Shown: positions 1 to 6,682, counted from the stretch's first letter. The stretch is DNA of 11,038 nt from Clostridium sp. (GCA_023666975.1 JAMPAW010000111.1:1-11038); one strand, 5' to 3'. Program-made: numbers and translations. The notes: a model not told the origin generated them from the letters alone.

Positions 1-111
1 CTAAGCTCGAAAAAACCTCGCTAAGCACTGGCGGCTCCAAAGCACCTGCCTATGACATTGTCTATATTGTACAACTGGACTTTGGAAATTAGGAGTTTCG
101 CAATTACCTAT
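1..111 (-). repeat. Truncated, inverted copy of the 210-bp MITE-like repeat
   Basis: This stretch, read on the minus strand, matches the start of the repeat at 9917-10126. I count seven substitutions and one single-base indel over about 111 bases. The last 48 or so bases (1-48 here) are identical between copies. The outer end is GTTTCGCAATTACCTAT at 95-111, the same 17-mer as both ends of the complete copy. The other end lies beyond position 1, so length and target duplication cannot be judged. It carries the GTGCTTAGC...GCTTAG central hairpin arms. No reading frame is convincing. It lies just downstream of the promoter at 134-161 and should be transcribed from it. Confidence 0.85.
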
Positions 112-133
112 CATATTATCTATAGATATTGTC

Positions 134-161
134 ATTATATATTTTTTATGTCAGCTGTCAA
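134..161 (-). promoter_or_regulatory. Perfect consensus sigma-A promoter directed out of the window
   Basis: On the minus strand, TTGACA (156-161) is followed after 16 bases by TATAAT (134-139). Both hexamers match the consensus exactly. Transcription would start near 127 and run leftwards through the truncated repeat at 1-111 towards a gene outside the window. It lies downstream of the hairpin at 184-235, which ends the preceding operon. Within 112-183 I see nothing else apart from a short GC-rich palindrome around 168-177. Confidence 0.75.
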
Positions 162-183
162 GTTAACCGCCGGCCGCAAAAGC

Positions 184-235
184 CTAGTGTAACGATTTGT
201 AATAAAGTCCAGTTATTACAAAATCGTTACACTAG
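184..235 (-). terminator. 22-bp hairpin overlapping a stop codon; probable operon terminator
   Basis: CTAGTGTAACGATTTGTAAT.. at 184-205 pairs with 213-235. The stem is 22 bp with a single bulged base, around a 7-base loop (AGTCCAG). The stem contains the TAG stop (232-234) of the upstream gene. After the stem the minus strand has only GCTTTTG, so the T-tract is weak. It may work as a terminator, an mRNA 3'-end stabiliser, or be a small mobile palindrome. It separates the signalling cluster from the next promoter, which favours termination. Confidence 0.6.
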
Positions 236-1251
236 CGCTCTTTCTTCTCATACGTCTGGCGGAATATGTCCCGCTGAATGATATAGCTGTCACAGAAATC
301 TTCTGTACGCACCGCCATATAATCACCCGGCCTTCCCAAATAGTATTCCTCACTGTCACCTATCGGAAAAATTTTGGTTCTCCGGTTCAGCTCTATGGCA
401 TAAATGCCGGCTCCCACTTTCGGATAGCACAGATGTGCGTTCCCGTCTAAGCTCACATACTCCCCCTGTTCCACAATCTCCGCTTCAGGAAGAAATTCCA
501 GCATCTGTTCAAAGACATCTAACTCTTCCTCCGTCGCCTCATAGGTTCTTTCAAACTTGGAACGGTTAATGTCATAGACCTCACCCCGGCATCCAATCAT
601 AATATATGCTTCCGGATCGGCAGTGACAACAATGCCCGACTCATTTTCCAGTGATTTAATACATAGCTTCATTCCCGGACGCACTACATCTGTTGTCTTG
701 ACAAACGCCCACGGAATACGTTTTTTTACATATTGTGTCATCAACCGGATATCCTCCGCATGCTCTTTGCCATATTTCTCTGCGTCAATGCAGTCACAGT
801 CCTCATAATAAGATTCCGACATCTTCAAAAAATATTCCATGGTATCTTTTAAATCCATATCGGAAATCCAGACCTTCAATATTGCCGAAGATATGCGGCC
901 GCCGGCTTCTCTGGCATCGCCTTTTACCAGACCGAACTCCGGCACCAGATAATCCAGAAATTCCAAAGCGCGCACACGCTTTGCATCACTGAAAAAATAC
1001 AGCTGTTCCTCCTCCTGCTCCGTCCATACGAAAAGAAGAAACCGACAGTCCAACGCCTGCATATATTCCTTGTAATGCAGTATACTGTCTTTCGGAAGCT
1101 CCACCTCCAGCATTTGTGCAGAGAGTACGTCCGAAATTGTCCTTTCTACTTCTGCCACCACCATTTCTCCGTTCCGGTAACGATAACCGCAGCGGATACC
1201 CGGTGTTTCCAAGTTATCCATCTTTGTAAAGCCAAACATCTCTTCTCTCAT
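232..1251 (-). CDS. Uncharacterised protein with two PGDY-like C-terminal motifs
   Basis: I do not recognise a named family. The predicted protein has about 339 residues, is acidic and soluble, with no signal peptide or membrane segment. Two similar stretches occur in the C-terminal half, near residues 215-238 and 308-335. Each has a Gly-rich turn, a short beta-like strand, and then a F-[ER]-[RQ]-T-Y-E ending (KFERTYE and IFRQTYE). The second contains RPGDYMAV, which recalls the small PGDYG domain; this is similarity by eye. I chose ATG at 1251 because GAGG lies five bases upstream. An in-frame GTG at 1269 has no ribosome binding site. It is the last gene of the signalling cluster, behind the cyclase gene after a gap of about 107 bases that holds a tandem repeat. 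Its stop codon lies inside the 184-235 hairpin. Its role is unknown. Confidence 0.8.
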   Translation of the reverse strand: MREEMFGFTKMDNLETPGIRCGYRYRNGEMVVAEVERTISDVLSAQMLEVELPKDSILHYKEYMQALDCRFLLFVWTEQEEEQLYFFSDAKRVRALEFLDYLVPEFGLVKGDAREAGGRISSAILKVWISDMDLKDTMEYFLKMSESYYEDCDCIDAEKYGKEHAEDIRLMTQYVKKRIPWAFVKTTDVVRPGMKLCIKSLENESGIVVTADPEAYIMIGCRGEVYDINRSKFERTYEATEEELDVFEQMLEFLPEAEIVEQGEYVSLDGNAHLCYPKVGAGIYAIELNRRTKIFPIGDSEEYYLGRPGDYMAVRTEDFCDSYIIQRDIFRQTYEKKER

Positions 1252-1302
1252 ATCGTCCTCATTTCCCACATAAATTCTGCTATGTGCATTTTCCTTTTCC
1301 CT

Positions 1303-1365
1303 AAATCCGCTGGCATATGGTCAGCATTTCCTTTCCCCATAAATCCACTGGCATATAGTCAGCAT
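1303..1365. repeat. Two 25-bp tandem direct repeats, period 38
   Basis: Positions 1303-1327 and 1341-1365 are the same 25-mer with two differences, both read as AAATCC[GA]CTGGCATAT[GA]G.. on the plus strand. Each unit has a near-palindromic core around CTGGCATATGGTCAG. The second unit runs over the stop codon (1359-1361) and last codons of the cyclase gene, so part of its C-terminus comes from repeat sequence. A local duplication, a protein-binding site or part of a dispersed repeat are all possible. Confidence 0.7.
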
Positions 1366-2927
1366 ATTTCATTTGCAAATTTCTGAAAGCTCTGGTTTGT
1401 ATGGGTAAAATGCAAAATCAATTCCTCTCCGCTGCACTTTACAACCTTTGCATATACCCCGTTAAAAATTGCCCTTCCGTCTCTTCCGGCTGCAAAAATC
1501 TCCACATCGGAATAGAGTTCCAGCTGCGTTCTTCCTCCGCCGCTTTCCTCCTGATTATCCACAGGAATATCCTTTTGGCCCGTCTGACCGTTTATCCGTT
1601 CTTTTTCACTATCCAGCAGCTTCACTACTGCGCGCTTTCTGGAAAACTGCATCAGAAGCGTGGAAACCGGTTCCCCTGACACCAATTTACCCTCTATCCG
1701 GTACAGGTTAAACACCGTCCACCGCTCCACCGTTTTCAGTGCGTCAAATTCGACGTTTGCGATACTGCACTGATAGCTGCCCCCGATGCCGATTACCTCA
1801 CACACGGAAACAGGTTTGTGTACCCCTTTTGCCATAATTGCCATGCGGTCGTGCACTTCCACGGGACAGGATATCGTATCCAGAGCCTCTCTGGACACCA
1901 ACACCTGTCCGCCAACGCTAAAGCTCTCAATCCGTGAGCACTCATTTACCACTCCACCGACCACATTGTAGCGCATCATTTTTTTGGAACCCACATTACC
2001 GATAAATGCTTCTCCCCGGTGAATGCCGATTCCCATCTCTAACAGCGAATATCCCTGCTGTTCGCAATAGGCATTGACTTCACCCATACAGTTTTGCATG
2101 GCAATTCCTGCTGCCACGGCATCCGCCGTCTGGTCCTCAGAGATCAGCGGTGCACCAAATACCGCCAGCACACCGTCACCGAGAAATTCAATTACCGTCC
2201 CCCGGTAGTTGGATATCACCTCTACCATCTTTCCAAAGTAGAAGTTCAAAAGCTGTGTCATTGCCTCCGGCTCCAATTCCTCCGAAATAGAAGTAAATCC
2301 CCTAAGGTCCGCCATCATAACCGTAAGTTCCTTTTTTTCACCTCCAACCGCAGCACTTTCCGGGTGTTCCAGAATCAATTCCATTACCTGGTCCGAAAAA
2401 TATCTGCCGAACACCTGATAGAGCAGCTTGTTTCTGGATTTCAGCTGCTTATTCAGATTCATGATTTCCCTGGCAGCCTGCAAATCTCCTGCCTGTTTTT
2501 GCAGGACCTTCTCATAATTCCGCGTCACCTCGTGCTGCCATGCCATACGCTCCATGCGGAGTATTCCCGACTTGGTAAACGGCTTTTGCAGAACCACCAT
2601 TGCCCCCCTTGCAAAACAGTCCTCGTCCGTTTCCTCACTTCTTTTGTCCGTCATAAAAAACAGCGGAACTCCGGCAAAGGCCTGCTGCTTTTTGATTAGC
2701 GATATCGATTGAAAATTCTCCGTCAATGCGGTTTGATAATCCATGACAATCAAAGAAGGCACATTCGCCGACCCACGCCTGTCCGCATCCTGTGCCTGCA
2801 CAGCTTTCTCCACAGCCGAATAGGATAACAGACAAAATGCGCGCATGCTTCCGGTTGAATTAATGCTCCTCTGTGCACCTAACATCGCCTTTCGGTCACT
2901 ATCAATTATCCATATTATTTTTTCCAT
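1359..2927 (-). CDS. Receiver domain-class III nucleotidyl cyclase, PilZ-like C-terminus
   Basis: A 522-residue cytoplasmic protein. Residues 1-125 form a response-regulator receiver: acidic pocket D9/D11, phospho-acceptor D63 (VMDYQ), T93 and K115 (LQKPF). Residues 135-175 look like a helical linker. Residues 200-380 are a class III adenylate/guanylate cyclase domain with metal aspartates D207 (ADLRGFTS) and D251 (FLGDGVLAVFG), and N328 and R332 (VNECSRIE) for catalysis. The usual adenine-selecting Lys is E247, and the partner position is N321, so the product (cAMP, cGMP or another cyclic nucleotide) cannot be assigned. Residues 400-522 are beta-rich and end LHFTHTNQSFQKFANEI, faintly PilZ-like, but I find no RxxxR c-di-GMP motif. 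The ATG at 2927 has GAGGGG upstream. It follows the TIR gene after 36 bases. Activity is probably switched by phosphorylation; no partner kinase is in the window. Confidence 0.9.
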   Translation of the reverse strand: MEKIIWIIDSDRKAMLGAQRSINSTGSMRAFCLLSYSAVEKAVQAQDADRRGSANVPSLIVMDYQTALTENFQSISLIKKQQAFAGVPLFFMTDKRSEETDEDCFARGAMVVLQKPFTKSGILRMERMAWQHEVTRNYEKVLQKQAGDLQAAREIMNLNKQLKSRNKLLYQVFGRYFSDQVMELILEHPESAAVGGEKKELTVMMADLRGFTSISEELEPEAMTQLLNFYFGKMVEVISNYRGTVIEFLGDGVLAVFGAPLISEDQTADAVAAGIAMQNCMGEVNAYCEQQGYSLLEMGIGIHRGEAFIGNVGSKKMMRYNVVGGVVNECSRIESFSVGGQVLVSREALDTISCPVEVHDRMAIMAKGVHKPVSVCEVIGIGGSYQCSIANVEFDALKTVERWTVFNLYRIEGKLVSGEPVSTLLMQFSRKRAVVKLLDSEKERINGQTGQKDIPVDNQEESGGGRTQLELYSDVEIFAAGRDGRAIFNGVYAKVVKCSGEELILHFTHTNQSFQKFANEIC

Positions 2928-2963
2928 AGTCTTCCCCTCGGATTTATCATTTACACGGCTTCT

Positions 2964-3914
2964 CTACCAATGGGAATGCCATGCGCCTCTCCGGTCTTTC
3001 TTGACCGTTTCCGCTGCCCCCGCCTTACAGTTATCACATAATGTTCCCGTGCGAATTGGCGCACCACATTTTTCACAGGATAAGCGAATCGGTATATTCT
3101 TTGGAATCTCCAGATATTCATCTCTGAAAAAGTACTCAATGATTCTTCTGGGTACTCCTGTGTCCCGTTCAATGACAACGGCAGAAGCGTTGCCTACTCT
3201 TTCCAGATAATTCCGTATCGTTTCAAAATCATCATAATTGTCTTTTCCGCACCGGGCACAACTGTAAACTCCCATTGAAGTATTTTTAAGCTCCTTGCAG
3301 CCGCAATACTCACAAGCTAACGGAATGCGGTTCATTCTCAACGCATTAGACTTCTGGTGATGATCACTGCCTCTGGTATTCCTTGGCTGGGAGACCGTCT
3401 TCAGCACTCTCGGCTCTCCGCTCTCTTCTTTTTGCCGGACAACAGACCGGACAGACACTGATTTCTCCTGCTGTGGTGTTTGGTCCATCGCACTCTCCGC
3501 CTCAGAAAGCTCCGGCATAATCTGCATAAACTGCTTTTTCAACTCATCAAAGGCTCTTTGGTGGTTCTCCGGATAGGATATCATCTGTACATTATTCAAA
3601 TAAAACCGAAAGGTATCATTTAATTCCACCTCTCTGATTTTGAACGGAATAATTGTTTTTCGATTGCAGATTGCATTGTCAATCTCTTTCTCCACCCAAA
3701 TAGAAGCCTGCGAAAACGGAGATAACACAAGCAAAAAGACATTACAGCTCTGAATTGCCTGAGGAATCTCTCTCGCATAACTGGAGCCGGCCGGTATCAT
3801 CTCCGGTGCCTTCCAATATGGCACTCCCATAAGGTCCAACTCCTCTACAATCCGGGAAACCATTTCGATATCTTTTGAACTATAACTTATAAAAACAGAA
3901 TTCATATTCACCAT
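2964..3914 (-). CDS. TIR-domain protein with two zinc ribbons and an HTH-like segment
   Basis: About 316 residues. I start at ATG 3914 because GGAGG lies seven bases upstream; an in-frame GTG at 3944 has no such site. Residues 4-135 are a TIR domain: VFISYSSKD at the first strand, IPAGSSYAREIP, and SIWVEKEID, where the second Glu (E77 here) sits at the NADase catalytic position of TIR enzymes. A polar linker follows (about 140-195). Next come a zinc ribbon CEYC...CARC (C201, C204, C219, C222), a short YvyF/MerR-like helical segment (about 230-270, TGVPRRIIEYFF), and a second ribbon CEKC...CDNC (C280, C283, C293, C296). TIR domains either cleave NAD+ or act as assembly scaffolds; which applies here is not known. 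The zinc ribbons suggest nucleic-acid or protein binding. It lies between the diguanylate cyclase and nucleotide cyclase genes. There is no signal peptide, so it should be cytoplasmic. Confidence 0.88.
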   Translation of the reverse strand: MVNMNSVFISYSSKDIEMVSRIVEELDLMGVPYWKAPEMIPAGSSYAREIPQAIQSCNVFLLVLSPFSQASIWVEKEIDNAICNRKTIIPFKIREVELNDTFRFYLNNVQMISYPENHQRAFDELKKQFMQIMPELSEAESAMDQTPQQEKSVSVRSVVRQKEESGEPRVLKTVSQPRNTRGSDHHQKSNALRMNRIPLACEYCGCKELKNTSMGVYSCARCGKDNYDDFETIRNYLERVGNASAVVIERDTGVPRRIIEYFFRDEYLEIPKNIPIRLSCEKCGAPIRTGTLCDNCKAGAAETVKKDRRGAWHSHW

Positions 3915-3994
3915 ACCGTATCCTCCAAATCCTGTCGCTTTCACCCACAGTATACATCATACCTAACCCGCATTTACTCTTCCTTCATTGTGTC

Positions 3995-4999
3995 TCATTC
4001 TGAAACAACACGGTTACGGCCTGTCGTTTTCGCCTTGTAAAGACGCTCGTCTACACATTCAATATTGCGGTCAAGCGTTTCCTCCTGCTCCATTTCCTTG
4101 ACGCCAAAGGACATGGTCACTTGGAGCTTCTGCCCTTCAAATTCACAAATGCTCTGTTCTACCTGCTGCCGAATCTGCTCTGCGCATTGCACTGCCTCGT
4201 CAAGAGTGTGTTCGATGAGAACCAGTACAAATTCCTCACCGCCCCAGCGGACCACCTCACCTTTACCCTGGACGGCCTCTTTCAGCAGATTCGCAATGAA
4301 GACGAGTACGGCGTCCCCTGCATTATGGCCATAGGTATCGTTGACTTTCTTGAAAAAATCAATATCGCACATAATCGCACTGACAAGCTCATTTTCCATT
4401 CTCGGCTCTACCTCATCGCTGAAATAGGCATAGAAGCCTCTGCGGTTCTTCAATCCGGTAAGCGGGTCTTCGTGTGATTCCCTGTACAGCATATGTGACT
4501 CCAGCGTCTTGCCGCAAAAGACTGCCGCCATAGTCAGGTGTCTGACATCTTGTTCATCAAAAGAACTCTCTCCGTCCTCGCCAAGCTTGTTAATCGCCTG
4601 ATAGGCTCCGATAACCTCTCCTCTGGCATTGGTAACCGGCATACAGAGAATCGACTTAGTTACATAGCCTGTGTCCTTATCCACCTGCGGATTAAACCGG
4701 GAATCCTCATAGGGATTGTTAATCACTATCGTTTCTCGCTTAGCAATGGAAACCCCTACAATCCCGCTGCCCTCCGGCACGACAATCCGCTCACTGCCCA
4801 GAGCTGCCAGTGTCCAGTACTGATGCTTTCTGGTGTCCCAATACCAGAAAGACGCCCGCTCTGAATTGACTAACGTTCTCCCTAAATCCGTCAGCAACAT
4901 CACCGTGGTAGTAAAATCCTTCTCATCTACCAGCTGATTCATATAATAAAAAATTTGTTCCAGCATTTCCTCTGCCTTTAACGGTCTCTTTGTGTCCAT
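3995..4999 (-). CDS. GAF-GGDEF diguanylate cyclase
   Basis: A 334-residue soluble protein predicted to make cyclic di-GMP from two GTP. Residues 15-165 form a GAF sensor domain containing NNPYEDSRFN and INKLGEDGESSFDEQD, which resembles the NK...F...DE signature of cyclic-nucleotide-binding GAF domains. Residues 175-332 form a GGDEF domain with DPLTGLKNRRGF, metal-binding D212 (CDIDFFKKVND) and an intact active site GGEEF (253-257). The inhibitory RxxD I-site expected five residues before the motif is absent (QGKG there), so ordinary product inhibition through it is not expected. The start is clear: GGAGGG six bases before ATG 4999. It lies one base after the stop of the isomerase-like gene (TGATATG), so the two are probably translationally coupled. 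The following TIR gene is 80 bases away. Confidence 0.93.
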   Translation of the reverse strand: MDTKRPLKAEEMLEQIFYYMNQLVDEKDFTTTVMLLTDLGRTLVNSERASFWYWDTRKHQYWTLAALGSERIVVPEGSGIVGVSIAKRETIVINNPYEDSRFNPQVDKDTGYVTKSILCMPVTNARGEVIGAYQAINKLGEDGESSFDEQDVRHLTMAAVFCGKTLESHMLYRESHEDPLTGLKNRRGFYAYFSDEVEPRMENELVSAIMCDIDFFKKVNDTYGHNAGDAVLVFIANLLKEAVQGKGEVVRWGGEEFVLVLIEHTLDEAVQCAEQIRQQVEQSICEFEGQKLQVTMSFGVKEMEQEETLDRNIECVDERLYKAKTTGRNRVVSE

Positions 5000-5000
5000 A

Positions 5001-5792
5001 TCAATCCCTCCGCTGTATCATATCCGCAAAATTCTGTTCCAGATATCTTAGTGAACGCCGCTGATTCTCCGGCAGTGTCGTCTCAATCACCACGCTGCAG
5101 TTTTCAAAATACTGCCGCTTATACGCCATAAACTGCTCCCAGTCAATGCTGCCGTCACCGACAGCAAGATGCTGGTCGCGCTTCAAGTTATTATCGTTAA
5201 TATGTATGTGCTTGACATAGGGAACCAAAGCCTCTACCCACACATCCATCGGCGTCGAAGAGACACTGGCATGGGCATAATCAAAGCATACGCCGTAATT
5301 GTCATATATGCACAGCCTCTCGGAAATCGCCGCCAAAAGCTCCGGGTCCGCATCAAACATATTTTCCAGATAAATCTGCGTATCCGGATATCGCTTCAGC
5401 AGACATTCCATATATTCAACCGTCATCTCGATAGCCCGCCGGTCATACTCGACACCCGACAGCACAGGGCTTATATTGGTATGAAAGACAACCCCTTTCA
5501 CGCCAAGCCTTACCGCGATCTTCATGCTCTGCTCCATGCGAAGCTCCGATATCTCCCGTATTCTCGGATCATAGCTGAATACAACGATATCGAAAAACGC
5601 TCCGTGCATTGTACTTCCTGCCGGCATGCCCTGTTCCTGATAAAACTCAACCAGACGGTTCATCTCCTCCGTATCCTCCAGGACCGACGGATTGTAAAAA
5701 TCATTCACCTCAAAACCGACATTGTATTCCGCAGCAATTTCTTTGTATGCGGCTATATCCTTTGCATGTGTCACAATCAAAAACTGTCCCAT
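5001..5792 (-). CDS. Sugar phosphate isomerase/epimerase-like TIM barrel
   Basis: A 263-residue member of the xylose-isomerase-like/AP-endonuclease-2 superfamily, all-soluble TIM barrel. Likely metal and catalytic residues stand at strand ends: H63 (MHGAFFD), H104 (VFHTN), E143 (YLENMFD), D171 and H174 (CFDYAHAS), H197/D200 (HIHINDN), and E237 (VIET). VGDGSIDW is typical of the family. Length fits a complete enzyme. Substrate cannot be read from sequence; the family covers inosose, hydroxypyruvate, tagatose and xylulose-type isomerases. I prefer ATG 5792 (AGG seven bases upstream) over ATG 5825, which would start almost at the predicted transcription start and lacks a binding site. It is the first gene after the promoter at 5835-5863 and is coupled to the diguanylate cyclase, an unusual partner for a sugar enzyme. 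Confidence 0.9.
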   Translation of the reverse strand: MGQFLIVTHAKDIAAYKEIAAEYNVGFEVNDFYNPSVLEDTEEMNRLVEFYQEQGMPAGSTMHGAFFDIVVFSYDPRIREISELRMEQSMKIAVRLGVKGVVFHTNISPVLSGVEYDRRAIEMTVEYMECLLKRYPDTQIYLENMFDADPELLAAISERLCIYDNYGVCFDYAHASVSSTPMDVWVEALVPYVKHIHINDNNLKRDQHLAVGDGSIDWEQFMAYKRQYFENCSVVIETTLPENQRRSLRYLEQNFADMIQRRD

Positions 5793-5834
5793 TAGATTAC
5801 CTGCCTTCTCCTTTGTTTTATACATGATAATGTA

Positions 5835-5863
5835 ATTATACTATCTTTTAAAATACAAATCAA
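5835..5863 (-). promoter_or_regulatory. Sigma-A promoter of the signalling cluster
   Basis: On the minus strand TTGATT (5858-5863) is followed after exactly 17 bases by TATAAT (5835-5840). The start of transcription would be near 5828, which makes the upstream ATG at 5825 unlikely and supports the start at 5792. The -35 box begins 11 bases after the thiZ stop, and no terminator hairpin lies between them. Confidence 0.7.
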
Positions 5864-5874
5864 TGCAATTTCTC

Positions 5875-6600
5875 TCACAGTTTTATCTTTCTTTTATAGG
5901 CGAGAAAATCCTCCGAAAGTGAAAAATCTTCTCCTCTCGGTTTCTTTTCCCCAATCACAATTTCATTCGTAATCCGCCCCGGGCTGCCGGACAAAATATA
6001 AATCCGGTCTGACAGATAAACGGCCTCGTCGATATCATGGGTGATAAACAATGTGGAAAGCCTGATTTGCTCCATCACGGACAAATACCACTGGTGCATC
6101 GTATGCTTTGTCATCGTGTCCAGCGCACTGAACGGTTCGTCCAGCAGCGCCGCCTCTCCCGAAAACAGGTAGGTGCGAAGCAGTGCCGCCCGCTGGCGCA
6201 TTCCGCCGGACATCTGCCCCGGATACTTATTTTCATAGCCCGTCAGCCCAAACTCTGCAAAATATCTGCCAGCCTCCTCTCTGGCCTCCCGCTTTTTCTG
6301 CTTTTTGATGCGCAGCGGCAGCGCCACATTGTCCAAAACTGTCTTATAGGGGAGCAGCATGTCATTTTGCAGCATATAACTGATTTTCCCCGGCTGTCCG
6401 GTAATCTCTTCCCCGTCCAGCCACACGGAACCGGCATCCGGCTCTATCAGTCCGGAAATGATATTAAACAGCGTAGTTTTCCCCACTCCGCTCTCCCCCA
6501 GAAGACAGACCAGCTCCCCTTTTGCCAATACCAGATTGATATCCTCTATCACCGTCCGCCCCTCAAAGGACTTTGTTACACCCTTTACTTCCAACTTCAT
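5875..6600 (-). CDS. thiZ: ABC transporter ATPase, thiamine-precursor uptake (ThiZ-like)
   Basis: A 241-residue nucleotide-binding subunit of the nitrate/sulfonate/taurine type. Walker A is GESGVGKT (35-42), Q-loop Q78, signature SGGMRQ (131-136), Walker B with catalytic E155 (ALLDEPFSALD), and switch histidine H188 (FITHDIDEA). All residues for ATP hydrolysis are present. It would power the permease and lipoprotein encoded upstream. Family alone does not separate SsuB, TauB and ThiZ; the assignment to thiamine precursors comes from the TPP riboswitch and the NMT1/THI5-like binding protein. ATG 6600 has GGAG nine bases upstream. A 100-base spacer with a hairpin separates it from thiY. It is the last thi gene, and no terminator follows it. 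Confidence 0.9.
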   Translation of the reverse strand: MKLEVKGVTKSFEGRTVIEDINLVLAKGELVCLLGESGVGKTTLFNIISGLIEPDAGSVWLDGEEITGQPGKISYMLQNDMLLPYKTVLDNVALPLRIKKQKKREAREEAGRYFAEFGLTGYENKYPGQMSGGMRQRAALLRTYLFSGEAALLDEPFSALDTMTKHTMHQWYLSVMEQIRLSTLFITHDIDEAVYLSDRIYILSGSPGRITNEIVIGEKKPRGEDFSLSEDFLAYKRKIKL

Positions 6601-6630
6601 TTATTTCATCTCCTATATTCCGTCACTGAA

Positions 6631-6682
6631 GCAGCCCCTGTCCCGCACGTCCCACTTTCTTCCGTGGCAGGCCAGAGGCTGC
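6631..6682 (-). other. Intercistronic hairpin between thiY and thiZ
   Basis: GCAGCCCCTG at 6631-6640 pairs with CAGAGGCTGC at 6673-6682, a 10-bp stem with one G:U pair, around a 32-base apical region. No T-tract follows on the minus strand, so it is not a classical terminator. Such hairpins often protect the upstream message and change the ratio of binding protein to ATPase; that role is inferred. Confidence 0.45.

Noticed and set aside
2094..2699. 201-codon open frame on the plus strand
   Set aside because: It lies wholly opposite the cyclase gene, whose domains are unmistakable. The plus-strand translation has no recognisable family and no upstream binding site.
1359..3914. A confident Pycsar defence system call
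   Set aside because: The TIR protein has zinc ribbons and no recognisable cyclic-nucleotide-binding domain, and the cyclase has a receiver and PilZ-like tail not expected of PycC. It is kept only as a hypothesis.
3945..3994. Internal promoter before the TIR gene (TATACT near 3950)
   Set aside because: The -10-like box has no matching -35 box at proper spacing.
5169..5795. 208-codon open frame on the plus strand
   Set aside because: It is antisense to the isomerase-like gene with its conserved metal-site residues and looks like a shadow frame.
5793..5825. Longer start for the isomerase-like gene
   Set aside because: The ATG at 5825 would stand within a few bases of the predicted transcription start and lacks a binding site.
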